From Galbibacter marinus (lineage in GTDB: Bacteria > Bacteroidota > Bacteroidia > Flavobacteriales > Flavobacteriaceae), in contig NZ_AMSG01000003.1 in NCBI RefSeq assembly GCF_000300875.1, forward strand, positions 124,001 to 188,000: 64,000 bases of DNA, read 5' to 3'. Of this stretch, positions 51,355 through 60,199 are shown one piece after another. The notes beneath the pieces are model-generated. The model had not been told where the DNA came from. It made no database searches and was given only the letters and a program-made list of their open reading frames with translations. Every line of letters starts with the position of its first letter. Within the stretch, counting starts at the first letter, position 1. Made by a program: the position numbers and the translations under genes.

Positions 51355-53262
51355 ATGCAATTTAAACATCCAGAAATTCTTTGGGCACTCTTTCTTGTAC
51401 TCATTCCCATTGTTATTCATTTATTTAAGTTGCGAAAATACTCAAAGCAAACCTTTACCAATGTTCGGGTTCTAAGGGAGGTTCGCAAGCAGACTAATAA
51501 ACAATCTCAAATTAAAAAATGGCTCATTTTAATAATGCGCGTTTTCAGTATCGTATGCCTTGTAATAGCCTTCGCTCAGCCATATTTATCACCACAAAAC
51601 TTGCAAAATATCAAAGTTGAAACGGTGATCTATATCGATAACTCCTTTAGTATGCAACTACAGGGGGCAAAAGGAACCTTATTACAGGAAGCCATAAACG
51701 ATGTGTTAGAACAATTTCCAAAAACCCAATCTTTTAGCCTTATAACCAACACCCATACTTTTAAAAACACTACCATTGAAGCCATTAAAAACGATTTAAT
51801 CCGGACACATTATAGTCCAGAACAGTTATCTTTAGAGGCAATATTTCGTTCAGCAAACCGACTTTATACCCAAGAGGCCACAAGTAAAAACTTACTTGTT
51901 TTTTCAGATTTCCAACAGCGTCAACTCCCCTTGAATAGGACTTTAAATGTCAACCCTTACTTTATTCCTATGCAAGGGTTTTCATCCGCAAATACCGTCA
52001 TTGATAGTGCGTATATTTCTTTAAAAACACCTGAACAAACTCAGATCTCTGTTGTATTGTCAAACACCGATACTATAGCTTCCACGCCTGTATCCTTGTA
52101 TCAAAATGATGAATTATACGCCAAGACATCTGCAGAATTTAAAAACAACAAAGCGCAGGTAGATTTTAGGGTTGACAAAGAGTTTAAAAACGGGCATATT
52201 TCTGTAAATGATAAAGGGATGAGCTATGACAACAATCTTTATTTTTCCATAAATCGTTCTGTGAAAATAAATATTCTTAGCATCAACGGATCAGATGATC
52301 AATTCCTAAAACGAATTTACACCCCTGATGCTTTTAACTACAGTAGTATGGCTTATGATGAGATTAATTACAATAGTTTATTACAACAGAACCTTGTCAT
52401 TTTAAATCAACTACCCTCCATTGCTAGTTCATTAATCTCTGCCTTAGAACAAGCCAGTCGACGTGGGGTGAAAATTTGTGTGATTCCTGATAAGAACAAT
52501 CAAATAATCTCCTCACAACCTAAATTTCCATTTTTAGCAGATCTTAAATTCACCAATTCTAATACTAGCGAAAAGCATATTACAACCATAGAATATCAAC
52601 ATCCTTTGTTTGAACATGTCTTCGAATCTCAGGTGGCTAACTTTGAGTATCCAAAAGTATTAAGTAGCTTTGAAATCCAAGGAAGCTATCAGAGTGTACT
52701 GAGCTACCAAGATGGTAATGACTTTTTAGTGGAATTCAATGGGCATTATGCTTTCACTGCCCCTTTGAGTACACTAAATGGTAACTTTCAAAATACGCCC
52801 TTGATTGTTCCAGTGTTCTACAATATGGCCCAACAAAGCCTTCCTACACCAACTCTATATTATCAACTAGGCCAACATCACACCATAGCAATAAACACTC
52901 AGCTTAATCAAGATCAAGTGCTTTCATTAGAAAACAACCACGAATCCTTTATTCCCTTACAGGTAAATAATCAAAATTATATCTCGATCACAACGGGAGA
53001 ATACCCAACAACAGAAGGTACTTATCAGGTAAAGAATCAGAATGAAAATGTTCTTGCCCTAAGCTTTAATTACCAGCGAGATGAAAGTAGCAGGGAGTAT
53101 TTATCAACGGATGATTTACCCCCAGATTCCATTAAAAATGCATCCCAATTATTCAAGCAATTAAAAAGTGAAAACAATATCCATGAGCTTTGGAAATGGT
53201 TTGTTATTTTTGCACTAGTTTTTTTATGTTTAGAACTTCTTATCCAAAAATATTTCAAATGA
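51355..53262 (+). CDS. BatA-domain membrane protein with VWA-like region
   Basis: The N-terminus (MQFKHPEILWALFLVLIPIV ... HLFKLRKYSKQTFTNVRVLR) is the aerotolerance-regulator BatA N-terminal domain, with membrane segments at about 8-24 and 57-76. A periplasmic VWA-like domain follows (VIYIDNSFSMQ at about 91-101 as an incomplete MIDAS with DNSFS, LLVFSDFQQRQL). A third membrane segment lies at the C-terminus (about 613-630). The overall 635-residue architecture is common in Bacteroidota; the function is not settled. The stop overlaps the start of the next gene (ATGA), which shows translational coupling. Confidence 0.87.
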   Translation: MQFKHPEILWALFLVLIPIVIHLFKLRKYSKQTFTNVRVLREVRKQTNKQSQIKKWLILIMRVFSIVCLVIAFAQPYLSPQNLQNIKVETVIYIDNSFSMQLQGAKGTLLQEAINDVLEQFPKTQSFSLITNTHTFKNTTIEAIKNDLIRTHYSPEQLSLEAIFRSANRLYTQEATSKNLLVFSDFQQRQLPLNRTLNVNPYFIPMQGFSSANTVIDSAYISLKTPEQTQISVVLSNTDTIASTPVSLYQNDELYAKTSAEFKNNKAQVDFRVDKEFKNGHISVNDKGMSYDNNLYFSINRSVKINILSINGSDDQFLKRIYTPDAFNYSSMAYDEINYNSLLQQNLVILNQLPSIASSLISALEQASRRGVKICVIPDKNNQIISSQPKFPFLADLKFTNSNTSEKHITTIEYQHPLFEHVFESQVANFEYPKVLSSFEIQGSYQSVLSYQDGNDFLVEFNGHYAFTAPLSTLNGNFQNTPLIVPVFYNMAQQSLPTPTLYYQLGQHHTIAINTQLNQDQVLSLENNHESFIPLQVNNQNYISITTGEYPTTEGTYQVKNQNENVLALSFNYQRDESSREYLSTDDLPPDSIKNASQLFKQLKSENNIHELWKWFVIFALVFLCLELLIQKYFK

Positions 53263-54527
53263 ATATCCTTATAAAATCTGCCAAGATAATCGCCCCTAAC
53301 CAAAGTTATAATCAACAAGTCAAAGACATTCTGATTATAGATGGTAAGATTTCGAAAATTGAAGATCATATTAAACCGGAGATTGAGATTAAAGAAATTT
53401 CATTAGATAATCTCCATGTTTCCCAAGGATGGTTTGATTGTAGTGTAAGCTTTGGAGAACCAGGGTTTGAAGATAGAGAAACAATTGAAAATGGGCTCAA
53501 TACAGCGGCACTAAGTGGATATACTGCTGTTGCAGTAAACCCGAACACCCAACCAGTGGCAGATACTAATGCGGATATCGGATTTATAAAATCTAAAGGT
53601 GCAGATAAAGCAACTAGCCTGTACCCGATAGCGGCCCTAACTTCTTTGAGTCATGGAGTTGACTTAGCAGAGCTTTTCGATATGAAAAATGCAGGGGCGG
53701 TCGCCTATGGAGACTATCAAAAACCTATAGAAAATCCGAATTTACTTAAAATAGCCCTTCAATACACTCAAAACTTTGATGGCCTTGTCCTGTCTTTTCC
53801 GATGGAAAGCAAAGTCATAGGAAAGGGCGTAGTGAATGAAGGTATTACAAGTACTAAACTTGGTCTTAAAGGAATTCCAGCGCTATCAGAGGAGCTTCAA
53901 ATTGTCCGAGACTTATTCATTTTAGAGTATACCGGCGGCAAACTTCATATTCCTACTATTTCTACTAAATTAAGCGTAGAATTAATCAAACAAGCCAAAG
54001 ATAAAGGTCTTGATGTAAGTTGTAGTGTTGCTTTGGCTAATTTAATACTCAATGAAAGCGAGTTAGAAGATTTTGACACCAATTACAAATTGCTCCCTCC
54101 TCTAAGAGAAGAGGCTGATAGAAAAGCTCTTGTGGAAGGAGTAAAACACGGGGTTATTGATTTAGTTACCACTGACCACAACCCTATAGATGTGGAAAAC
54201 AAAAATGTAGAATTTGATCACGCTCTTTATGGAACTATTGGTTTGGAGGCAAGCTTTGGACTTCTGTTACAGGAGTTTCCACTAGAGAAGGTTATAAAAA
54301 TACTCACCTCAGGTAAAGAACGATTTGCTATACCTCAAGAGGAAATTGCCGTGGGAAACAAAGCTAATATCTCCCTATTCAATCCCGATTCGAGTTATGA
54401 ATTCAGTAAAAGTGATATCCTCTCTTTTTCTAAAAACTGTGCCTATACGGGCAAACAGGTGAAAGGAAAAACTTATGGAATAATCGCTAATAATCGCATA
54501 GCCCTTAAATCCTCATTAAGTAAATAA
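53259..54527 (+). CDS. Dihydroorotase homologue lacking metal-binding histidines (pseudo-dihydroorotase)
   Basis: The 422-residue protein has the amidohydrolase fold of type I dihydroorotases: GEPGFEDRETIENGLNTAAL, VAVNPNTQPVADTNADIGFI, GAVAYGDYQKPI, LPPLREEADRKALVEGVKHG and TTDHNP. The zinc ligands expected as DxHxH are replaced by Ser62 and Ser64 (FDCSVSFGEPG), the third His is missing in LSFPMESK, and the fourth is Thr233 in LHIPTIST; only Asp152 and Asp306 remain. It is therefore most likely not active in ring closure by itself; PyrC paralogues of this kind can stabilise aspartate carbamoyltransferase. It overlaps the BatA gene by 4 bp. The ATG at 53259 is the true start. Confidence 0.88.
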   Translation: MNILIKSAKIIAPNQSYNQQVKDILIIDGKISKIEDHIKPEIEIKEISLDNLHVSQGWFDCSVSFGEPGFEDRETIENGLNTAALSGYTAVAVNPNTQPVADTNADIGFIKSKGADKATSLYPIAALTSLSHGVDLAELFDMKNAGAVAYGDYQKPIENPNLLKIALQYTQNFDGLVLSFPMESKVIGKGVVNEGITSTKLGLKGIPALSEELQIVRDLFILEYTGGKLHIPTISTKLSVELIKQAKDKGLDVSCSVALANLILNESELEDFDTNYKLLPPLREEADRKALVEGVKHGVIDLVTTDHNPIDVENKNVEFDHALYGTIGLEASFGLLLQEFPLEKVIKILTSGKERFAIPQEEIAVGNKANISLFNPDSSYEFSKSDILSFSKNCAYTGKQVKGKTYGIIANNRIALKSSLSK

Positions 54528-54528
54528 T

Positions 54529-54858
54529 ATGGAAGTCAAAATAGAAAAGCAAGGCAAAACCAATGCCATTATTGGATACATAACAATGCTTGGAACCATA
54601 GTTGCCATCATATTAAATATGGATAAGCAAAATGCTTTCGCACGTTTTCACATCAGGCAAGCGTTTGGGATTAATGTCACTTATCTTTTGCTAGGTACTA
54701 TAGCAGGTTATTTTAATTCTTGGGGGGTCTCCTCTGCCTTTTATATCTTTATATCAGTACTGTGGTTTTATGGATTTATTACCATGCTACAGGAGAAATG
54801 TATTCCAGTACCAATCATAGGGCCATATTTTCAAAAATGGTTCGTTTTCATTAAATAA
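54529..54858 (+). CDS. DUF4870-like small membrane protein (109 aa)
   Basis: The protein has three hydrophobic segments (about 14-29, 48-62 and 67-86) and the conserved IRQAFGINVTYLLLG stretch, which resembles the FHxRQ motif of DUF4870/TIM44-like small membrane proteins. Function unknown. It begins one base after the pseudo-dihydroorotase stop and belongs to the same operon; the esterase gene follows after 9 bp. Confidence 0.75.
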   Translation: MEVKIEKQGKTNAIIGYITMLGTIVAIILNMDKQNAFARFHIRQAFGINVTYLLLGTIAGYFNSWGVSSAFYIFISVLWFYGFITMLQEKCIPVPIIGPYFQKWFVFIK

Positions 54859-54867
54859 TTTTCAATT

Positions 54868-55527
54868 TTGCAGACCAAAGATTTATCATTACATCACCTT
54901 ATTAGACCAGGGAAGCAAACCAATGGTAAAGCACCAGTATTGTTTATGCTTCACGGTTACGGTAGCAATGAAGACGATTTATTTTCATTCGCTAATGAAC
55001 TCCCTGAAGAACTCTGTATAATATCCATTCGTGCACCACATCCTCTAATGCCATCATCTTTTGCTTGGTATGCCATTAATTTTGATGCAGATGCCAATAA
55101 ATGGACCGATAAAGAGCAGGCAAAAGTATCATTAAATAGCATAGTGCATTTTATTGATCAAGCTGTTGAGCAATATGATTTAGATGCCCAAAATGTAACC
55201 TTATTAGGTTTTAGTCAAGGTGCTATATTGAGTTATGCCCTTGCCTTATCCTATCCAGAAAAAGTAAAAAACGTAATTGCTTTAAGTGGGTATATAGAAG
55301 AAGATATCATTGTCCCTGGGTATAAGAGTAATTCTTTTACAAATCTTTCTTTCTATTGTTCTCACGGATCTGTAGATCAAGTAATTCCAGTACAATGGGC
55401 CAGAAAAACTCCCCCAATTTTAAAAGCATTAGCCATAGAACATGTTTTTGAAGAATTTCCAGTAGGACACGGAGTTGCTCCTCAAAATTTCATTTCCCTT
55501 CACCGTTGGCTAAGTAAGAGAATTTAA
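54868..55527 (+). CDS. Alpha/beta hydrolase, phospholipase/carboxylesterase family
   Basis: The 219-residue hydrolase shows VLFMLHGYGSNEDDLFSFAN (oxyanion HGYG), the nucleophile elbow LLGFSQGAILSYA, the acid in GSVDQVIPVQWARKTP and the His in FPVGHGVAPQNF. The family (Pfam Abhydrolase_2) includes carboxylesterases, lysophospholipases and acyl-protein thioesterases; no signal peptide, so cytoplasmic. The start is a TTG at 54868: the frame has the previous gene's stop at 54856-54858 and no ATG between. Last gene of the BatA operon; a strong terminator follows. Confidence 0.88.
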   Translation: MQTKDLSLHHLIRPGKQTNGKAPVLFMLHGYGSNEDDLFSFANELPEELCIISIRAPHPLMPSSFAWYAINFDADANKWTDKEQAKVSLNSIVHFIDQAVEQYDLDAQNVTLLGFSQGAILSYALALSYPEKVKNVIALSGYIEEDIIVPGYKSNSFTNLSFYCSHGSVDQVIPVQWARKTPPILKALAIEHVFEEFPVGHGVAPQNFISLHRWLSKRI

Positions 55528-55591
55528 AGGATCTTTCGTCTAACTAACTTACTTGAATAACTTTTCAATATTGCTCCGCCAAGAGCGCATT

Positions 55592-55638
55592 AAAATCAAA
55601 TCGCCCTTGACCTATTTAGTCAAGGGCGATTTGATTTT
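55592..55638. terminator. Strong bidirectional terminator
   Basis: A 20-bp perfect stem (55592-55611 with 55619-55638) with a 7-nt loop begins with AAAA and ends with TTTT. It separates the esterase (plus strand) from terC (minus strand). Confidence 0.95.
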
Positions 55639-55653
55639 AATTATTATTACTAT

Positions 55654-56607
55654 CTATTGCTCTATCTTAACTTTCTTTTCGCTTCTTAAGGAGAATACTA
55701 CTCCGGCAGCTAGAGATACTCCAATAAAGGACAAGGAGAACCACTCTGGAATTTCAATATGATGCGAAAGAATCATCTTTATACCAACATAGGTTAAGAT
55801 GGCTACTAGGCTGTATTTTAGATAACTAAATCGCTCTATCATATTGGCTAAAAAGAAATACATCGAACGAAGTCCTAAAATTGCCATGATATTAGAACTG
55901 AACACTAAAAATGGGTCCGAAGTAATTGCTAGGATCGCTGGAATACTATCAAGAGCAAACAAAATATCGGTAAATTCAATCAGTATCAATGCTAAAAACA
56001 ATGGCGTTGCAATTAAAAGACCACGCTTCCTAATAAAAAACAATTGACTGTTGATTACCGTTGTAATAGGCATAAATTTACGAACCGATTTATAAACAAA
56101 GGATTGTTTAGGGTCGTATTGGTGATCTTCTTTTTCGAATAACATTCTAAGGGCTGTGAAAATTAAGAATGCTCCAAACACATAAATTATCCAATCAAAT
56201 TTCTTTATCAAGAAAACCCCAAATAAAATCATCAGTGCTCTAAATACGATTGCACCAAGTATTCCCCAAAACAACACGCGGTGTTGGAACTTTTTCGGGA
56301 TTTTAAAAGAAGTAAATATCACCGCTATGACAAATATATTATCAATACTAAGCGAAAGTTCAATTAAGTACCCCGTAATGTATTTTAACATCGCAGTGGT
56401 TGGTGTCAAATTATCAATATTCTCCACCCATCCATTTTTAAAAATGAAATAGACTCCTATAGAAAACAATAAGGCAACACTCACCCAAATACCTGTCCAC
56501 GTTGAGGCTTCCTTATTGGAAATCTCATGAGGGTTTTTATTAAAGACTCCTAGATCAAGTGCTAGGAAAATAGCAATAAGCGTGATAAATAAAATCCAAA
56601 CAATCAT
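55654..56607 (-). CDS. TerC/Alx-family integral membrane protein
   Basis: The 317-residue protein has about nine membrane segments. TerC features are seen in LDLGVFNKNPHEISNKEAST, ELSLSIDNIFVIAVIF, FTDILFALDSIPAILAITSD, FSSNIMAILGLRSMYFFLAN and YVGIKMILSHH. The paired Asp residues in SLSIDN and FALDSIP are conserved in the family. TerC/Alx proteins take part in tellurite resistance, pH response or manganese export; the last role is best supported for E. coli Alx and B. subtilis TerC homologues. The substrate here is not known. Confidence 0.9.
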   Translation of the reverse strand: MIVWILFITLIAIFLALDLGVFNKNPHEISNKEASTWTGIWVSVALLFSIGVYFIFKNGWVENIDNLTPTTAMLKYITGYLIELSLSIDNIFVIAVIFTSFKIPKKFQHRVLFWGILGAIVFRALMILFGVFLIKKFDWIIYVFGAFLIFTALRMLFEKEDHQYDPKQSFVYKSVRKFMPITTVINSQLFFIRKRGLLIATPLFLALILIEFTDILFALDSIPAILAITSDPFLVFSSNIMAILGLRSMYFFLANMIERFSYLKYSLVAILTYVGIKMILSHHIEIPEWFSLSFIGVSLAAGVVFSLRSEKKVKIEQ

Positions 56608-56612
56608 ATCAA

Positions 56613-57107
56613 TTAATTTCTAGTGTACAATAAATGATCTAGAACCGTAAAATCTATGCCTAAATCATCTTTCAGTTTATATTCAATTAATAATTCTCCC
56701 CAATGTTTACCATCGGAAAAGTCGACCACAATCCATTTGTGGTTTAAGACCTTAATTTTATTGAGTTTCATAGGGGATCCAGACATTCCATCATAAGGAA
56801 CCAAAGGATTGTTACCTTGTTCTTCGTTGGTCTCCAGTAATTTATCCGCTATGTACCGCGATGGGTTTTTAAGTTCTAAATGATCGTAATATGAAAGTGC
56901 ATCATCGTTGTTATCAAGGGAAAAGTATTGAAGGTTTAACTTATCCAAAGTGAGACTTTGAATCGAATCCTCTAATTTGGTAACTTTAGATTCAAGACGC
57001 TCCATTTTAGAAGATTCTTTTTCAAAATAATTCTTCGCACTCACATACTGGTAAAGAATAAACAGCATGGCAAATACAAATAAATACAAAAAAATACTTC
57101 GTCTCAT
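56613..57107 (-). CDS. Membrane-anchored coiled-coil protein of unknown function (164 aa)
   Basis: An N-terminal membrane anchor (about 4-23, SIFLYLFVFAMLFILYQYVS) is followed by a short coiled coil (about 30-58, ESSKMERLESKVTKLEDSIQ) and a soluble domain that includes YIADKLLETNEEQGNNPLVP, LNKIKVLNHKWIVVDFSDGK and WGELLIEYKLKDD. I recall similar flavobacterial proteins, some labelled hydrolase, but see no catalytic motif. It lies 62 bp after the MBL hydrolase gene and 5 bp before terC, all on the minus strand, so the three may be one transcript. Confidence 0.7.
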   Translation of the reverse strand: MRRSIFLYLFVFAMLFILYQYVSAKNYFEKESSKMERLESKVTKLEDSIQSLTLDKLNLQYFSLDNNDDALSYYDHLELKNPSRYIADKLLETNEEQGNNPLVPYDGMSGSPMKLNKIKVLNHKWIVVDFSDGKHWGELLIEYKLKDDLGIDFTVLDHLLYTRN

Positions 57108-57169
57108 AGGGTATAATTTAACTTTCTTACTTTATCATATTAGTATGCTATTACTTATAGCAGCATACA

Positions 57170-57934
57170 TTACAATTCAATTTCTAAATTATCGTACGCC
57201 AAAAACACATTCTCTGGCAATTCTTCCTGCACCTGGGCATGGAATCCCAAAGAAGGGCTTATATGTGTTAAATAGGCTTGTTTAGGTTTGACTTTATTTA
57301 TAAATTCCAAGGCCTCCGCAATGTTAAAATGCGAATGATGTTTTTGCTTTCTCAAGGCGTTGACCACCAATACCTCGACACCTATTAATTTTTCTATTTC
57401 CTGATCCTCAATGGTCTTTACATCGGTTAGATAAGCGAATTTATTGAACCGAAACCCAAAAACTTGCAACCGATTATGAAAGGCATTAACTGGAATAACC
57501 TCTAAATCACCTAAAATAAAAGGAACATCGTTCTCTATCCTATTTACTCGAACAGCTGGTGCCCCAGGATATCGATCTTTTGTTGCAAAGATATAATCAA
57601 ATTTTGTTTTTAAAGATTTTATTACACGTTTATGAGCATAAATTGGAATATCACCTTGTCTGAAAAAAAATGGCCGTATATCGTCCATTCCCATAATGTG
57701 ATCCGCGTGCTCATGCGTAAATAGAATGCCGTCGATGCGCTTTACATTGTTATTGAGCATTTGTTGTCTAAAATCAGGCCCACAATCTAAAATATAACAG
57801 TACTGATCCCACTGTATCATAACCGATACGCGAAGTCGCTTATCTCTTATGTCTGTACTGTTGGATACGGGGTCGTCACTCCCAATGATGGGTATGCCTT
57901 GTGAGGTTCCTGTTCCTAAAAATGTAATCTTCAT
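57170..57934 (-). CDS. MBL-fold metallohydrolase, PhnP-like
   Basis: The 254-residue protein shows the family start FLGTGTSQGIPIIGSDDPV, YILDCGPDFRQQML, the metal-binding HxHxDH in LFTHEHADHIMGMDDIRPF, and the later His in NAFHNRLQVFGF and YLTHISPSLGFHA, all like the PhnP/YycJ group of cyclic phosphodiesterases. In E. coli, PhnP acts on ribosyl cyclic phosphate in phosphonate breakdown; no other phn genes are near, so a general nuclease or phosphodiesterase role is more probable. ATG at 57934. Confidence 0.9.
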   Translation of the reverse strand: MKITFLGTGTSQGIPIIGSDDPVSNSTDIRDKRLRVSVMIQWDQYCYILDCGPDFRQQMLNNNVKRIDGILFTHEHADHIMGMDDIRPFFFRQGDIPIYAHKRVIKSLKTKFDYIFATKDRYPGAPAVRVNRIENDVPFILGDLEVIPVNAFHNRLQVFGFRFNKFAYLTDVKTIEDQEIEKLIGVEVLVVNALRKQKHHSHFNIAEALEFINKVKPKQAYLTHISPSLGFHAQVQEELPENVFLAYDNLEIEL

Positions 57935-58086
57935 GGGGTACTATTTATTTACTTTTAAAGCGTTTATAATCCAAATCGACAATAATATTCTTTTGACAGA
58001 GAATTCTCAACCTTAAAATTGACATATACCTTCAAAAATATTTACCAAATTTATCATTTATATTCCAATTGCTCCTTGAATCTTTT

Positions 58087-58094
58087 TAACTTTG
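58087..58094 (+). promoter_or_regulatory. -7 promoter element of the 486-aa gene
   Basis: TAACTTTG fits TAnnTTTG and lies 20 bp before the ATG at 58115. The nearest TTG upstream (58069-58071) gives a short 15-bp spacing. Confidence 0.45.
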
Positions 58095-58114
58095 TCTCAA
58101 ATTTTTTAGCTTAA

Positions 58115-59575
58115 ATGACAGTAGTTTTAAAAGGCGACAAGGAATTTGAAAATATTCCATCACTAAAAGCCAAAGCTTTACGGATCAATCTAAACAAGGA
58201 TATCTACGGCACATTTGCCGAAATAGGAGCTGGACAAGAAACCGTAAGACATTTCTTCAGAGCCGGAGGGGCCTCTGGGACTATTGCCAAGGCAATGAGT
58301 GCTTATGATAAGAATTTTAGTGATGCCATATATGGAACAGAGGATGACGGACGTTATGTCACCGAGGCGCGACTAAAAAAAATGCTTTCTCATGAGATGC
58401 GTCTGATGGAAGAACGCATTCCTAAAGATGACAACCCGAACAAGATCTTCTTTGCCTACGCAAACACTGTGGCTACAATTGATTTTGCCAAAAAGTTCAA
58501 AGGCCATGGCTGGTTAGGTATTAGGTTTCAACTAGATGCTAACGAAGAATACAATGAAATTCAACTTCATATTCGTTTTAAGCAGAATGAAACCCGCCTG
58601 CAACAAGAAACTCTTGGTATTGTTGGTGTCAATTTAATCTACGGGGCATTCTATAAGCATCACAGACCTAAAAAGTTATTAAAGTATCTCTATGATCATA
58701 TTGACAGAGACACCATAGAGATTGATACTATCAACTTTTCTGGACCGCGATTCAAAGATGTTGATAATCGGTTGATGAGCTTGCAATTAGTAAAAAACGG
58801 GATGACTGATGCGGTTATGTTTGGCCCTGACGGAAATAACATTCTGCCTGCTTCCATGCTCTACAAAAAAAATATACTAGCTCTAAGAGGTAGCTTTAGA
58901 CCAGTGACTCTGGTAAATATGGATATGTATAAAAAATCCTATGAAATTTTTATACGTGAGCAAAAAGTAAATGAGGATAGAACCGTAGTGGTTTTTGAAA
59001 TTACATTATCCAACCTAAGGGCAGAAGGAGAGATTGACGAAGAAGACTTTATGGACAGAGCAAGGTTGCTTTGTTCCTTAGGACAAACGGTTATGATATC
59101 CAATTTCCAGGAGTATTATAAACTTGTGGAATACTTTTCAGAGTACACCAAAGAACGCATGGCTCTTACCATGGGTGTTAATAACTTGGTTGATATTTTT
59201 GATGAGAAGTACTATCGTCACCTAAGTGGCGGAATTCTAGAGGCCTTTGGAAAACTCTTCTACAAAGATCTCAAAGTATACTGTTATCCAATGATCGATC
59301 CTGATACTGGTCTTACCAATACCAGTAACACACTCAAGGTACATCCTAGGATGAAAGGACTCTATAAGTTTTTCAAATACAATGGCAAAGTGGTCGATAT
59401 ATTCGATTTCGATGAAGACGTGCTCAATATATTTTCACGAGATGTATTGCAAAAAATTGCTACTGGAGAAGACGGATGGGAAGAATTACTGCCAAAAGGT
59501 ATTGCTGAACTTATAAAAGAACAAGGTTTATTTGATTATAATCCTGAAAATGCATTGGACGCAAAGAAGCAGTAA
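58115..59575 (+). CDS. Conserved protein of unknown function (486 aa)
   Basis: The protein is cytoplasmic (no signal or membrane span) and rich in charged residues. Conserved-looking segments are RINLNKDIYGTFAEIGAGQE, VRHFFRAGGASGTIAKAMSA, YDKNFSDAIYG, FKGHGWLGIRFQLDANEEYN and FSGPRFKDVDNRLMSLQLVK. I recall close relatives in Bacteroidota labelled TonB-dependent receptor, which is plainly wrong since no signal, plug or barrel is present. The GAGQETVRHFFRAGGASGT segment could be a nucleotide- or phosphate-binding loop, which is inference. It stands alone behind its own promoter. Confidence 0.75.
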   Translation: MTVVLKGDKEFENIPSLKAKALRINLNKDIYGTFAEIGAGQETVRHFFRAGGASGTIAKAMSAYDKNFSDAIYGTEDDGRYVTEARLKKMLSHEMRLMEERIPKDDNPNKIFFAYANTVATIDFAKKFKGHGWLGIRFQLDANEEYNEIQLHIRFKQNETRLQQETLGIVGVNLIYGAFYKHHRPKKLLKYLYDHIDRDTIEIDTINFSGPRFKDVDNRLMSLQLVKNGMTDAVMFGPDGNNILPASMLYKKNILALRGSFRPVTLVNMDMYKKSYEIFIREQKVNEDRTVVVFEITLSNLRAEGEIDEEDFMDRARLLCSLGQTVMISNFQEYYKLVEYFSEYTKERMALTMGVNNLVDIFDEKYYRHLSGGILEAFGKLFYKDLKVYCYPMIDPDTGLTNTSNTLKVHPRMKGLYKFFKYNGKVVDIFDFDEDVLNIFSRDVLQKIATGEDGWEELLPKGIAELIKEQGLFDYNPENALDAKKQ

Positions 59576-59631
59576 AAAATACTAAAAGCCGCAATTACAA
59601 ACCCAATTACTGGTTAGATTAATATAAAAAA

Positions 59632-59668
59632 CACCCCATCAATTTTTAGTAGTGAAATCGGTGGGGTG
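59632..59668. terminator. Probable terminator between the 486-aa gene and bcp
   Basis: CACCCCATC (59632-59640) pairs with GGTGGGGTG (59660-59668) with one G-T pair, around a 19-nt loop. It is flanked by an A-run on the left and ATTGTTTT on the right, so it can act in both directions. Confidence 0.6.
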
Positions 59669-59681
59669 ATTGTTTTATCTC

Positions 59682-60143
59682 CTACTCTACTAATTCTAAT
59701 ATTTGCTCGGCATGACTTTTAGTTTTCACCTTTTGAATAACATGAGAAACATCGCCTTGCTCATCCACTATAAATGTCATTCTATGAATTCCATCATAGG
59801 TTTTTCCCATAAATTTCTTGGATCCCCAAACACCAAAAGCATTGATTAGAGTTTTATCCTCGTCAGCAATCAGTGGAAATGGAAATTCGTATTTATTTCT
59901 AAAATTGGTCTGTCTCTTTTGTGAATCCGCACTTACCCCTATAATACTAAAGCCCTTTTGTTGAAGCTCTTTGTAATGATCTCTTAGGTTGCATGCCTCA
60001 GCGGTACATCCTGGAGTACTGGCTTTAGGATAAAAGAAAACAATGAATTTTTTACCCTTAAAATCAGCCTTTGATACAGTATTTCCATCTTGATCTAAAA
60101 CCTTAAATTCTGGCACCGTACTTCCTACTTCCAATGTGTTCAT
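59682..60143 (-). CDS. bcp: Thioredoxin-dependent thiol peroxidase (Bcp/PrxQ)
   Basis: The enzyme reduces peroxides with thioredoxin. The 153-residue protein has VPEFKVLDQDGNTVSKADFK, the peroxidatic Cys in YPKASTPGCTAEACNLRDHY with the possible resolving Cys five residues later (CTAEAC), and FPLIADEDKTLINAFGVWG. The length and CxxxxC arrangement fit the 1-helix-alpha2 PrxQ type. No signal peptide, so cytoplasmic. Divergent from nth with 56 bp between them. Confidence 0.94.
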   Translation of the reverse strand: MNTLEVGSTVPEFKVLDQDGNTVSKADFKGKKFIVFFYPKASTPGCTAEACNLRDHYKELQQKGFSIIGVSADSQKRQTNFRNKYEFPFPLIADEDKTLINAFGVWGSKKFMGKTYDGIHRMTFIVDEQGDVSHVIQKVKTKSHAEQILELVE

Positions 60144-60199
60144 TTATGCTTAATTTTGTTAAATTATATTCAAATATGTTCATTCAAAATTACTAAATA

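Noticed and set aside
53190-53258. Longer start for the dihydroorotase homologue
   Set aside because: It would overlap the BatA-like gene by over 70 bp; the ATGA overlap at 53259 gives the proper N-terminus.
55553-55762. 69-codon plus-strand frame across the terminator at 55592
   Set aside because: It runs through a 20-bp terminator stem and into the 3' part of terC on the other strand.
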